Positions 40,432-49,426 of a DNA stretch of 64,000 nt are shown here, one piece after another. Numbering within the stretch: position 1 is the stretch's first letter; each line of letters starts with the position of its first letter. The position numbers and the translations under genes are program-made. The DNA lies in assembly GCA_958437495.1 (NCBI GenBank), contig CAUBOH010000005.1:1-64000 (forward strand), read 5' to 3'. The DNA comes from an uncultured Collinsella sp. Lineage in GTDB: Bacteria > Actinomycetota > Coriobacteriia > Coriobacteriales > Coriobacteriaceae. Under the pieces are notes generated by a model, which was given only the letters and a program-made list of their open reading frames with translations, was not told the DNA's origin and ran no database searches.

Positions 40432-42684
40432 ATGGAACAACTCCCGCAATCGAGCTCACGCGGCCGACGCCGCACGGCCCAGGCGCAGACTCCGCACGAA
40501 CGTCCGCAGGGCAAACGCCGCACCAACGAGGCACACCGTGGCGCGGACTCACGTCGTACGCCCGCGTCCTCCAGCAAGTCCGCGCACGCCAGCGCCAACG
40601 ACGGCGTCTGCTCACCGGCTGCCGACCAGCAGACGCCCGCTCGCCCCAAGTCCCGTTATATCCCCGCCCTCGATGGCCTACGCACACTCGCCGTTGTCGC
40701 GGTGGTGCTCTACCACCTCAACCTCACCTGGGCGCAGGGCGGCTTGCTCGGCGTCACGATTTTCTTTGTGCTTTCGGGCTATCTGATCACGCGCCTGCTG
40801 CTCAACGAAGTAGCCAAGACCGGCCGCATCGACCTCAAGAGCTTCTGGATCCGCCGCATTCGCCGCCTATTCCCCGCCGTGGTAACCGTTGTGGTGGTGA
40901 CTTGCGCGTTGTGCACCATTTTCAACCACGTGATGCTCACCAAGATGCGCCCCGATATCCTTCCGTCGCTGTTGTTCTTTAACAACTGGTGGCAGATTGC
41001 GCAGGATATTTCGTACTTCAATGCTCTGGGCGACCCCTCGCCGCTCACGCACTTCTGGTCGCTCGCCATCGAAGAGCAGTTCTATTTGATTTGGCCACCG
41101 CTGCTGTTTGCCATGGTGTCCATGCATGTAAGCAAACCTAACACGCGCCGTGTGGTCCTGGGGCTCGCAGCGGTATCCGCCCTTGCCATGATGGTGCTCT
41201 ACAACCCTGCCGCCGACCCCAGCCGTGTGTACTACGGCACGGATACCCGCGTGTTCTCGCTGCTGTTGGGTGCATGGATGGCATTTATCCCCGACCGCGA
41301 CCTGGCGCCAGTTCGCCTTGCCCATCGCCTGGGACTCGACCGCCTAGCGAGCGCTGCCAAGCGCGGTAAGCTCGACAAGAACGCCAAGGGCGGGCATGGC
41401 GAGAAGACCGATTCCGCAGCCGAGACCGCCCCAGCTCAGCCGAGTGCGCTCACACGCTTTTGGTCCTCGCCTGCGTCCATCGACGTACTGGGCGTTGTGG
41501 GCCTGGTCGGCCTTGCGGCCATGGTCGCGCTCACCAACGGCTACACCGCTTTCCAATATCGCGGAGGCACGCTGCTGTGCTCCATCCTCACGCTCATGGT
41601 CATCGCCGCCTGCGTGCAGCCTCAGGGCTTGGTCGCGCGCGCTCTTGCCGCCGAGCCGCTCGTATGGGTCGGCAAGCGCTCGTACAGTATCTATCTGTGG
41701 CACTATCCGCTGCTGCTGCTTATGAACCCGGTCGCTAACATCAACGATACGCCCTGGTGGCAGTACATCTTGCAGGTACTTGTGGTGGTCGCCGTGGCAG
41801 AGTGCTGCTATCGCTTTATCGAGACTCCGTTTAGGAAGGGCGCCTTTGGACGCACCGTTTCCGAATTCCGCGACGGAACCACCACGCCCGCAAGCTGGGT
41901 GCGCGCGCATATTCCCGTGTGTGCCACTTGCGGCGTCGTGCTGATCATTGCCCTAGGAGGTCTCATCTTTGTGCCGGAGACCTCCGCGTTGAGTGGTGAA
42001 GGTGCCGAGATCCTCAATAAAGAAGCCAAGAACACCGCACACAAAGACCAGCAAGCAGCCGACGACATCGACAAGGACAACGACGGCTTCCCCGACGGAT
42101 CCTACGACCTGCTGATGATCGGCGACTCCGTGTCGCTGCGCGCCGTCGATTCCTTTGACAGCGTGTTCCCCCACAGTCACATCGATGCCGAAAAGGGCCG
42201 CCAGTTTGATGCGGGCCGCGCAACATTTGAGGGCTATCTCCAACAGAACCTTGCCGGCAAGGTCGTGGTCTTTGCACTGGGCACCAATGGCCTGGTAACT
42301 GATGATCAGATCGATGCCATCATGGCCGATGCCGGCGACAAGCGTACCGTCGTATTTGTGAACACACGCAGTCCGCAGCCGTGGGTGGGTTCCACCAACC
42401 AGGCTATCGCAAATGCCGCCACGCGCTACAAGAACGTGCGCGTTATCGACTGGTACGGATACAGTGCCAATCGCAACGACCTGTTCGACGGCGACGGCAC
42501 GCACCTGTCGACTGCCGGCGTGACCGAGTACCTCAATCTCATCCACGATGCAGTCAAGAAAGACCTACCCGTGCACCCCGAGGACCACGTTAACGATCCG
42601 CAACCGGCAGCCGTCAAGTCCGCCGGCGACGCGCTCGTCAACGCTCTCGCCTACAAGCCGCACAAGCTCGGCGGCGACAAGTAA
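40432..42684 (+). CDS. OatA-like membrane O-acetyltransferase (acyltransferase 3 plus SGNH domain)
   Basis: 750 aa. An Arg/Ser-rich cytoplasmic tail of about 75 residues precedes an acyltransferase-3 domain of about ten helices (YIPALDGLRTLAVVAVVLYH, GVTIFFVLSGYLITRLLL, FWIRRIRRLFPAV, HFWSLAIEEQFYLIWP). An extracytoplasmic SGNH domain from about residue 555 carries nucleophile MIGDSVSLR and the C-terminal DGTHL with the catalytic Asp and His. This is the plan of peptidoglycan O-acetyltransferase OatA, which gives lysozyme resistance; teichoic acid or polysaccharide acetylation is the alternative. The ribosome site is weak (GGATGA). Confidence 0.9.
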   Translation: MEQLPQSSSRGRRRTAQAQTPHERPQGKRRTNEAHRGADSRRTPASSSKSAHASANDGVCSPAADQQTPARPKSRYIPALDGLRTLAVVAVVLYHLNLTWAQGGLLGVTIFFVLSGYLITRLLLNEVAKTGRIDLKSFWIRRIRRLFPAVVTVVVVTCALCTIFNHVMLTKMRPDILPSLLFFNNWWQIAQDISYFNALGDPSPLTHFWSLAIEEQFYLIWPPLLFAMVSMHVSKPNTRRVVLGLAAVSALAMMVLYNPAADPSRVYYGTDTRVFSLLLGAWMAFIPDRDLAPVRLAHRLGLDRLASAAKRGKLDKNAKGGHGEKTDSAAETAPAQPSALTRFWSSPASIDVLGVVGLVGLAAMVALTNGYTAFQYRGGTLLCSILTLMVIAACVQPQGLVARALAAEPLVWVGKRSYSIYLWHYPLLLLMNPVANINDTPWWQYILQVLVVVAVAECCYRFIETPFRKGAFGRTVSEFRDGTTTPASWVRAHIPVCATCGVVLIIALGGLIFVPETSALSGEGAEILNKEAKNTAHKDQQAADDIDKDNDGFPDGSYDLLMIGDSVSLRAVDSFDSVFPHSHIDAEKGRQFDAGRATFEGYLQQNLAGKVVVFALGTNGLVTDDQIDAIMADAGDKRTVVFVNTRSPQPWVGSTNQAIANAATRYKNVRVIDWYGYSANRNDLFDGDGTHLSTAGVTEYLNLIHDAVKKDLPVHPEDHVNDPQPAAVKSAGDALVNALAYKPHKLGGDK

Positions 42685-43230
42685 CCTGCAGCGCAAGCTT
42701 CCCACATCCGGAGGGGATACCTGCCACGACAGACACCCCCCTCCGGCAGTTAGGGACGTTCCTTATGTGCCGGCACCCAGGGACACTCCTGACACAGCAG
42801 CGGAACGCCCTCCTTGCGACCGAATTCTGGGCGCCTCGCCACCCCGGGCGTTGTTTCCAAGCCCACACCCGCAGCAAACAACCAAAAATCACTCTTTTCG
42901 AGCCGGCTCCAAGAGGTCGTGGACAAAAAGGGGCAAATATGAGTACTGTTACCATTTTAGTAGCAGGCAAAACTACCCAAAATGACGCCCGAGCGACCCC
43001 TACAACCCCCTAAAGCAGCCAACCTGACTGGTTTAGGGCATATTGGAGCCAATTTTAATTAACATACTATCGGTTATGTTCATCATCTTCTTAGATGTAA
43101 ATGCCATTCACTTAGCAACAGTACTCATATTTGGCATTTTCTGTCCACTGATATATAACTAACCCCCTATAGCGGGCAAAAAGGAGGCCGCAGCCCATGG
43201 CAGCGGCCCGCTCGAAACCCAAAAGAGGCG
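42685..43230. other. 546-bp gap with repeats and an AT-rich inverted-repeat unit
   Basis: The left part has GGGACGTTCC and TGCCGGCACCCAGGGACACTCC fragments, related to the block at 14006 and 17734. The right part is the inverted-repeat unit at 42919-43148 described separately. The AT-rich stretch TTTTAATTAACATACTA near 43052 stands out in this GC-rich region. No gene was seen. Confidence 0.7.
42919..43148. repeat. Inverted-repeat-bounded unit (230 bp)
   Basis: GTGGACAAAAAGGGG then CAAATATGAGTACTGTT (42919-42950) recurs in inverted form at 43117-43148 (GTGGACAGAAAATGC, then CAAATATGAGTACTGTT on the minus strand). Seventeen bases are identical and the remainder similar. The inside is AT-rich and non-coding. 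It has the layout of a small non-autonomous mobile element, or of two divergently placed copies of a regulatory repeat. Confidence 0.65.
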
Positions 43231-44493
43231 CTACGCGCTGTAGCCCATCGCCTGCAGGACAAACATGACAACCGTCAGCACCGTAATCACACCAATGGTC
43301 GCCCACGTGAGCACATTCCACACGCGGCCGTTACGGTTGCCGCCCATAATATGGCGATCGGCAGCGATAACCACCTGGAACACCAGCACTACGGGCAGCA
43401 GTACACCGTTAATGACCTGCGAGGTCATCATAATCTGGAACAAATCGACGCCGGGCATAAGCACCAGCACGGCCGAAATGCCAATGATGGCCGTAATGAT
43501 GCCGCGATAGACCGGAGCCTCGTCCCAGCTGCGGTCGGCACCGCGCTCCCAGCCAAATGCCTCGCAGATAGCGCTCGACGTAACGCCCGGCAGCACGCAA
43601 GCGGCCAAAAAGCTCGCCGCGACCAGACCCGAGGCGAACAGCACCGTGGACCACTGGCCCGCGATGGGTTCCAGCGCGCGGGCCGCATCGGCAGCGTCGC
43701 TAATCTGGACGCCTGCGGGAAACAGCACCGTACCGGTCGTGATGATAATGAAGCCCGCAATGATATCAGCAGCGATCGAGCCGCTCACGGTATCAATACG
43801 CTGCAGCACGATGTCGTCCTCACCCGCATTCTTATCGACCACGTTATTCTGCGCCAAAAAGATCATCCACGGCGCAATGGTGGTGCCGATCGTGGCAACT
43901 ACCAGCGACACGTAGCTGGGGTCGTTTTGAATATTGGGCACGACCAAATCGACCGCGACCTCGCCCCAGTTGGGGCCGGCCATAAAGGCGGCAACGATAT
44001 AGGTCACGAACACGCAGCTCACCAGCAGCAGAATCTTCTCGATGCGCTGGAAACTGCCCGACATGGTAAGCATCCAAACCAACAGGGCCACCAATGGCAC
44101 CGAGATACTCGCCGGCACCCCAAACAGGGCCAGGCCGCTCGCGATACCCGCAAACTCCGAGATGGTAACGGCCGTGTTGGCAATCAGCAGCGCCGCCATG
44201 GCCAGCACGCTCCTGCGCACACCAAAGCGCTCGCGGATGAGCGAGGCCAGGCCCTTGCCTGTGACGCAGCCGCAACGCGCCGCAGTCTCTTGCGTCACGA
44301 TGAGCAGCACGGTCATGACGGGAAGCATCCAGAGCATCTTGTAACCGTAGCTGGCGCCGGCGCTGGAATACGTGGCGATGCCGCCGGCGTCATTACCCGA
44401 AAGCGCCGCCAACAGACCGGGGCCCATGGCGCCAAAGATGGCCGCAATGGTCAGCTTTTGCTTGGTGCTCGCCTTTTGCTTCGTGTTTTGCAC
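43231..44493 (-). CDS. Nramp-related transporter, probably NRMT-type (Mg2+/Mn2+)
   Basis: 420 aa with about eleven TM helices. Helix 1 reads GPGLLAALSGNDAGGIATYSS in place of the canonical Nramp DPGN, and helix 6 reads TIGTTIAPWMIF in place of the MPH metal site, so the methionine that selects against Mg2+ is an alanine. These changes are those described for Nramp-related magnesium transporters such as the one of Eggerthella lenta. GTG 44493, after TTAGGTGG, is the start; upstream frame overlaps the MgtE-like gene. It is 8 bp from that gene, which supports Mg2+ transport. Confidence 0.85.
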   Translation of the reverse strand: MQNTKQKASTKQKLTIAAIFGAMGPGLLAALSGNDAGGIATYSSAGASYGYKMLWMLPVMTVLLIVTQETAARCGCVTGKGLASLIRERFGVRRSVLAMAALLIANTAVTISEFAGIASGLALFGVPASISVPLVALLVWMLTMSGSFQRIEKILLLVSCVFVTYIVAAFMAGPNWGEVAVDLVVPNIQNDPSYVSLVVATIGTTIAPWMIFLAQNNVVDKNAGEDDIVLQRIDTVSGSIAADIIAGFIIITTGTVLFPAGVQISDAADAARALEPIAGQWSTVLFASGLVAASFLAACVLPGVTSSAICEAFGWERGADRSWDEAPVYRGIITAIIGISAVLVLMPGVDLFQIMMTSQVINGVLLPVVLVFQVVIAADRHIMGGNRNGRVWNVLTWATIGVITVLTVVMFVLQAMGYSA

Positions 44494-44501
44494 GCGACCA
44501 C

Positions 44502-46346
44502 CTAACCCATGACTGACATGGTGAGCAGCACCGCGGCAATACAGTACGCCACACACGAGATCATGACGGCAATGACGTTCATGGCGGTGCCCGACGTGTT
44601 GAGATCGTGCTCGTCGCGCCAGAACAGCACCATCAGATAAATCACGGCGCTCATGTTGCCGACCAAGCAAATGACGGCAGCGATATTAAAGCAGCCGGTA
44701 AAGAGCTGCTCCTCAAACATAGGGGCATCGGGGAACGCGGCGGTACGCACCAATTGCGCACACAGATAGGTCACGAGCGACAGGATCAGGCCCATACCGG
44801 TGCTCTGGAAGAAGAATCCCAGGTAGGGCTTAGGCTCGTCGTCGTGGCCGTCGTATTCCAGGAAGTAGTTCTTGACGAACGACACCATACGCGAGGCAGC
44901 CAACAGCACGAGAGGCATGGCGCACATGGGGAACACCACCAGATGCGCGGAGCCCAGTGCCGTCCCCAGCACCGTTGCCATGATGCACGAGGCGATGCCC
45001 CACACGACAACCCAGTACTGGCGATGCACAAACCAGCTGAGCACATTCGTCGAGTCGTCGGACGCGCTATCGCCCGAGCCGACGCCTGCGATCTGCAGGT
45101 CCTCCTGGTGTTCCTCGGCGATAACGTCCATGGCGTCGTCAAAGGTCACGATACCCAAAATGTGACGATTCTCGTCGCAAACGGGGATGGCGACCAGGTC
45201 GTACTTGGTCATCTCGTCCGTTACGTCTTCCTGGTCGTCGTCGGGCGACACGTAAACCAGGTCGCGATAGGCCAGCTGGCCCAGCGTGGCGTCGCGATCG
45301 GCCACGATGAGCGTGCGCAGCGAAAGTACGCCAGTGAGCATACCGCTCGGATCCACGGTGTATACGTAGTAGACGCTCTCGAAGTCTTCGTCGAGTTTGC
45401 GAATCGCGTCAATGGCGTCACCGACCGTCGCCGTGGCGGGCAGGGAGACAAACTCCGAGGTCATGATACGGCCGGCGGTGTTGTCCTCATAGCCCAGTAG
45501 GTTACGAATCGCCTTCTCCTCCTTGACGCCCATCAGACGCAGGAGTTTCTCGGCCTTCTCGTAATCGAGCTCGTCGATCAGGTCGGCGGCGTCATCCGGG
45601 TCCATCATGGCCAGCATCGACGACGCGTCCGTGTCGGACAGGCCCTCGAGCATCTCGGTCATAAGCTCGTCATCATCGAACTCCGAGATGGCCTCGGCGG
45701 CCTGGGCGGTGTCGAGCTGCGCAAATACCTGCGCGCGCAGGCGCGGGTCGAGCTGCTCGATAATGTCGGCAATGTCGGCAGGGTGCAGCTCGCCGAGCGT
45801 CTTGTGCGACACCGACAGTTGGATGTTCTTAGTCGAACGGTCGAGCAGGTCCATGTAGGACCAGGCGATGATATCCTCGCCGAGCGGTTTGCCCAGATGC
45901 TTCATAAAGCCCTCGACGACATGCTCGAGTGCGGGGCTGATCGCGCGCAGTAGACCGCGGGCGCCAACTTCGGCACCCAGCAAACGCAGCTGATTTTCGC
46001 CCGACATGGAAAACTTGATGTCGTTTACGCGCACGACCTTCATGCCCTGCGTGTCGACAATCTGTTTGTTGAGCACGTCACGCGCAAGCAGCAGCTCGGT
46101 CGGCTGCAGATACGAAAAGCGAATATTGGTCGCAGATGTATTGAGGTACACGCCCGTCTCGTCGATGCGGTCGACCCATTTGCGCCAGCTGATCATAAAC
46201 GGTGTCTTGCCAGGACCGCGGAACGCGAGTGACGTCACGTGCGGAAAAACTTCGCCGGTGGCAATGCCAAAATCGTTCACTACGCCGAGTTTTTCGCCAT
46301 CGACGTCCAAGACCGGCAACTTGAGCATCTCACTCAGATAATTCAA
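44502..46346 (-). CDS. MgtE-like protein: PRC barrel, MgtE-N, two CBS domains, C-terminal TM domain
   Basis: 614 aa. Residues about 1-90 are a PRC-barrel-like domain (LPVLDVDGEKLGVVNDFGIA). An MgtE_N superhelix follows (LHPADIADIIEQLDPRLRAQVF). Two CBS domains come next (IMTSEFVSLPATATVGDAID; LVYVSPDDDQEDVTDEMTKY with VAIPVCDENRHILGIVTFDD). Five hydrophobic helices close the protein, but they diverge from standard MgtE: I do not see the usual GTGGNAG-type pore motif. It may be a true channel of a distinct subgroup or a Mg2+-sensing partner of the adjacent NRMT-like transporter. Confidence 0.83.
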   Translation of the reverse strand: MNYLSEMLKLPVLDVDGEKLGVVNDFGIATGEVFPHVTSLAFRGPGKTPFMISWRKWVDRIDETGVYLNTSATNIRFSYLQPTELLLARDVLNKQIVDTQGMKVVRVNDIKFSMSGENQLRLLGAEVGARGLLRAISPALEHVVEGFMKHLGKPLGEDIIAWSYMDLLDRSTKNIQLSVSHKTLGELHPADIADIIEQLDPRLRAQVFAQLDTAQAAEAISEFDDDELMTEMLEGLSDTDASSMLAMMDPDDAADLIDELDYEKAEKLLRLMGVKEEKAIRNLLGYEDNTAGRIMTSEFVSLPATATVGDAIDAIRKLDEDFESVYYVYTVDPSGMLTGVLSLRTLIVADRDATLGQLAYRDLVYVSPDDDQEDVTDEMTKYDLVAIPVCDENRHILGIVTFDDAMDVIAEEHQEDLQIAGVGSGDSASDDSTNVLSWFVHRQYWVVVWGIASCIMATVLGTALGSAHLVVFPMCAMPLVLLAASRMVSFVKNYFLEYDGHDDEPKPYLGFFFQSTGMGLILSLVTYLCAQLVRTAAFPDAPMFEEQLFTGCFNIAAVICLVGNMSAVIYLMVLFWRDEHDLNTSGTAMNVIAVMISCVAYCIAAVLLTMSVMG

Positions 46347-46666
46347 TGGTGCTCCCCATCATTATTCCTTCGGGCTGCGACCGTGATGGCACGCACTCCG
46401 TGGACTTCTGGATATGTATACGCATGCGCGGGCGGCACGCCGCTCGGCGCTCACACCCCGTGCATGCGCAAAAAGCACCTGCAAGGGGTCATCGACTGTA
46501 TGGTCGAGGTTTGGATTTCACCTGCAACCTTTCTCTTGACCCTTATTATCCGCAGTAACTATAGCATCAGCATCGCGCCGTGGCGCCAAATTTATGCGTC
46601 GCACATCGCAGGCATACCAAACGCTGACGCATCCGTGACATAGCCATTGGCGACGTTCTTAAACGA
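46347..46666. other. Gap upstream of the MgtE-like gene
   Basis: 320 bp, must include the promoter of the MgtE-NRMT pair (minus strand). I looked for an M-box riboswitch and did not see its conserved segments. A minus-strand TAATAA near 46545 is a possible -10. No gene was seen. Confidence 0.45.
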
Positions 46667-48073
46667 CTAGTCTGTGGCGTCGTCATCATCGGCGAGCTGG
46701 GGGAACACGGCGTTTTTGGGCATGGTGACCTTCGTCAGCGAGGTGAGTTTTTTGCTCAGCGATGTATCCGTCTTGACCAGATCGCTCAACGTCACGATTT
46801 TGTAGCCGTCGGCAATAAGCCCGTCGATAATCTGCGGCAGCGCCTCGAGCGTCTGCTCGGAGCACTCATCGCTATCGGTGAGCAGCACGATATTGCCCGG
46901 CGTCACCGAATCCAGCACCGTCGAGACCTGCTCGTCGGCACCGTTGAGCAGCCAATCGCCCGAATCGATATTCCACGAGACCACCGCGGACACCAAATCC
47001 ATCGAGTCGATCCAGTTTTGCTCGTCAAAGGCGGCGTACGGGGCACGCAGCAGCATCGTCTTCACGCCGGTCGCCGACTTGATGGCGTCGGTGCCCTTCG
47101 AAATTTGCTTGCGCACCGTCTCACGGTCCTCGCCCTTGAGCGAATCGTCGCTGTAGCTGTTGGAACCGATCTCACATCCGGCGTCGACAATCGCCTTGGC
47201 CGTAGCGGGCGAGGCCTCGGCCGCATCGCCCGAAAGGAAGAACGTCGCGGTGACGCCCTTCTCTTTGAGCACCTGCAAAATCTGTTTGGTGGCGCCACTG
47301 GGGCCCTCGTCAAACGTCAGAGCCACGACCTTCTCATTGCCCTTGGGCGCCACGCTGGCACAGGCGACGATGCAATCGGTGGTGGGCACGACCTCGCCGC
47401 GGTCCTGCGTCTTACCCGACTGTTCGCCGACCCACACCTCAGAACGACCCTGGACGCCCCAGGTTTGCACGTACTCGATGGCACCCGTGCCCTCGACTTT
47501 GAGCTTGGGCTCGATGGTCGTAGCCTGCACCTCGTGCTTCTCGTAGACGTTGCGACCATCCTTAACCGTGATCTTCTCGCCGCCGGTAAGCTCGCGGCTA
47601 TCCCACTTGCCCTGCTTTACACGCTTGCCGTCAACCTTCACCGACAGCTTTTCGCCGCCACGGCGCTTGAGCACACTGTCGTCGACCGCCAACAGGTCGC
47701 CGGCAGAATAGGTGTCGGTCAACTCCTGATCGTCGATAAGCGTCTGCAGCGTAGAGCCCACGCGCACCGCGGTCTGTTCTCCGTTGAGTACGACGTCCAC
47801 GCTACGGTTAATGTAGCCCACGACGGCGGCGACAAACAGTACGAACGCGCAGCCCACAGCGATGAGCGCGTAGGGCAGGCGAGACGAACGGCGGGGCGAA
47901 CGCCCGTTGCCGATGCGTGCACTGCGATCGCTAAACCCACGGCTGTGGTTGAGATACACCGCGCCGGGCTTACGACGACGACGGCGCTGACCGCTGGGCA
48001 GCTGCCCCAAGTCGCGACGCGCCGTCGAACGCGCACTCGATCGCCCGTTAACATTGGATCCGTTTTGGTGCAT
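46667..48073 (-). CDS. Membrane-anchored NodB-fold (polysaccharide deacetylase-like) protein with altered metal site
   Basis: 468 aa. Arg-rich cytoplasmic N-terminus (RRRRRKPG), one TM helix at about residues 66-88 (YALIAVGCAFVLFVAAVVGY), an extracytoplasmic region with VDVVLNGEQTAVRVGSTLQTLIDD like cell-wall DUF348/ubiquitin-like repeats, and a C-terminal NodB fold (VVALTFDEGPSGATKQIL). Motif 1 is FDEGP instead of FDDGP, and motif 2, normally S/T-N-H-xxx-H, reads GSNSYSDDS with both metal-binding histidines missing. Catalysis as a metal-dependent deacetylase is therefore doubtful. Confidence 0.85.
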   Translation of the reverse strand: MHQNGSNVNGRSSARSTARRDLGQLPSGQRRRRRKPGAVYLNHSRGFSDRSARIGNGRSPRRSSRLPYALIAVGCAFVLFVAAVVGYINRSVDVVLNGEQTAVRVGSTLQTLIDDQELTDTYSAGDLLAVDDSVLKRRGGEKLSVKVDGKRVKQGKWDSRELTGGEKITVKDGRNVYEKHEVQATTIEPKLKVEGTGAIEYVQTWGVQGRSEVWVGEQSGKTQDRGEVVPTTDCIVACASVAPKGNEKVVALTFDEGPSGATKQILQVLKEKGVTATFFLSGDAAEASPATAKAIVDAGCEIGSNSYSDDSLKGEDRETVRKQISKGTDAIKSATGVKTMLLRAPYAAFDEQNWIDSMDLVSAVVSWNIDSGDWLLNGADEQVSTVLDSVTPGNIVLLTDSDECSEQTLEALPQIIDGLIADGYKIVTLSDLVKTDTSLSKKLTSLTKVTMPKNAVFPQLADDDDATD

Positions 48074-48145
48074 GTGCCCTCCCCCATAAACACAGCGAGC
48101 CGGAGTTACATGTCTCCGGCTCGCCTCCCATCGTTTGGTATGTCG

Positions 48146-48901
48146 CTATTTGTTAGCTTTCGACGAGCCTCCGCTCGCCTTTTGATATTCGTCCTTAAAG
48201 GCCTTGAACATGCCGCGCGTCTTGCCGAGCTGCTTGCCCAGCGCGCGACTGCCCTTGTCAACGGCAACCGAACCCTTGTCGTCGAGCACCTTGGCACCCT
48301 TTTTGACCTTGTCGCTCACCACGACACTCGCCTCGGCAGCCTTGGCAGCCGCACCGCCCGAATACCCGAGCGTCTTGACCTCATCCGAGACGATCATCGC
48401 GCCGTTATCGTAGCCGCGCAGCATCGTCGGCGGCACCTGCGTGTCGCCCACCAACATGCTCGACGCAGCGCTGGCGGTCACATAGAACGTCTGCACAATG
48501 CCCGAACGCGGTTTGAACTCAACGTCCGAGCAATAGCCCACGACATCGCCCGATTCCGTACGCACGTCCATACCGACCCAGATAATACAGTCGTCCAGGT
48601 TGATATCGAGGCGCTTGGCAGCGGCGGCATCGTAGGTGCCCTTGGCGTCATCGACCGCGATGGCGCCCTCGTAGACACCGATGGCATCGAGCGCCACAAA
48701 CCGGTCGGGACGCTCGATCATGCCCGCGATATCGGACTGGCGAACCATAAATCCCACCACGCGCGTGCCGCCCGGCGAAAAGACCGGAAAGTGAATCTTA
48801 CCGAGCTTTTTGGGGCTGCGCGGCGTGCCGTCCTTTTTAGTGCGCTTGTCCTCGGCGGGCTTGCGGTAAACCTTGATGCCGACAAAATCCCCGGTGCGCA
48901 T
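48146..48901 (-). CDS. PRC-barrel domain protein
   Basis: 251 aa, soluble. Two PRC-barrel-like segments: RTGDFVGIKVY to GTRVVGFMVRQSDIAG near the N-terminus, and VRTESGDVVGYCSDVEFKPRSG in the centre. A Lys/Ala-rich helical tail follows (VSDKVKKGAKVLDDKGSVAVDKG). PRC barrels often act in RNA or envelope-associated complexes. Its ATG overlaps the stop of the YtxH-like gene by one base (TAATG), so the two are coupled. Function unknown. Confidence 0.82.
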   Translation of the reverse strand: MRTGDFVGIKVYRKPAEDKRTKKDGTPRSPKKLGKIHFPVFSPGGTRVVGFMVRQSDIAGMIERPDRFVALDAIGVYEGAIAVDDAKGTYDAAAAKRLDINLDDCIIWVGMDVRTESGDVVGYCSDVEFKPRSGIVQTFYVTASAASSMLVGDTQVPPTMLRGYDNGAMIVSDEVKTLGYSGGAAAKAAEASVVVSDKVKKGAKVLDDKGSVAVDKGSRALGKQLGKTRGMFKAFKDEYQKASGGSSKANK

Positions 48902-49290
48902 TATGCCTCGGTCGAAGGCTCCGCAGCCTCGGTATCGGCCTCGACGGCGTTCTCGACCACGACATCGGCGGCGGGCGTCACGTTGCCACCCGAGATGGCA
49001 TCGTTGAGCTGCTCGCGCAGTTGGTCCATGCGCTCGCGGGCCAAATCGACCTTGGCACGCAGGTCATCGGTCTTAGCGTCGACCATCGGGCCGAAGTCAC
49101 TGACCGCGGCGCGGGCCTCCTCGGCACTGTGCTCGTAGGTGTCGCGCATGTTATCCCAAGCATCGTTGGCGATATCGGCAGCCATGGCGCGGGTCTCGGC
49201 ACCCGAACGCGGGGCCAGGGCAACGCCGATGATAGCGCCGGCGGCAGCACCAAAGAGCGCGCCGGAGACAAAGCTGAAAGTCTTTCCCAT
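48901..49290 (-). CDS. YtxH-like small membrane-associated protein
   Basis: 129 aa. MGKTFSFVSGALFGAAAGAIIGVALAPRSG is the YtxH-type N-terminal Gly-zipper segment, followed by a long amphipathic helix (AWDNMRDTYEHSAEEARAAV, KVDLARERMDQLREQLNDAI) and an acidic tail. Start ATG 49290 is 7 bp after AGGAGAGG; ATG 49296 (MIMGK) is the alternative. Such proteins are common in Gram-positive envelope stress settings. Coupled to the PRC-barrel gene. Confidence 0.85.
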   Translation of the reverse strand: MGKTFSFVSGALFGAAAGAIIGVALAPRSGAETRAMAADIANDAWDNMRDTYEHSAEEARAAVSDFGPMVDAKTDDLRAKVDLARERMDQLREQLNDAISGGNVTPAADVVVENAVEADTEAAEPSTEA

Positions 49291-49426
49291 GATCATTCCT
49301 CTCCTGCGGGCACCTCGGTGCCCACCGTTTGAATGCTGTCCATTATACCCGCAGCGCAACACTTGCCGCCCCGCTCATCTGCGTACGGTAAAAGCGCAGG
49401 TAGACGGCGGTGATAAACGCGTGAGT

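Noticed and set aside
46347..46666. Possible M-box riboswitch before the MgtE-like gene
   Set aside because: The conserved M-box segments were not found on the minus strand.
47018..49138. 706-codon open frame on the plus strand
   Set aside because: It is antisense to the NodB-fold, PRC-barrel and YtxH-like genes. High GC with few stops explains its length.
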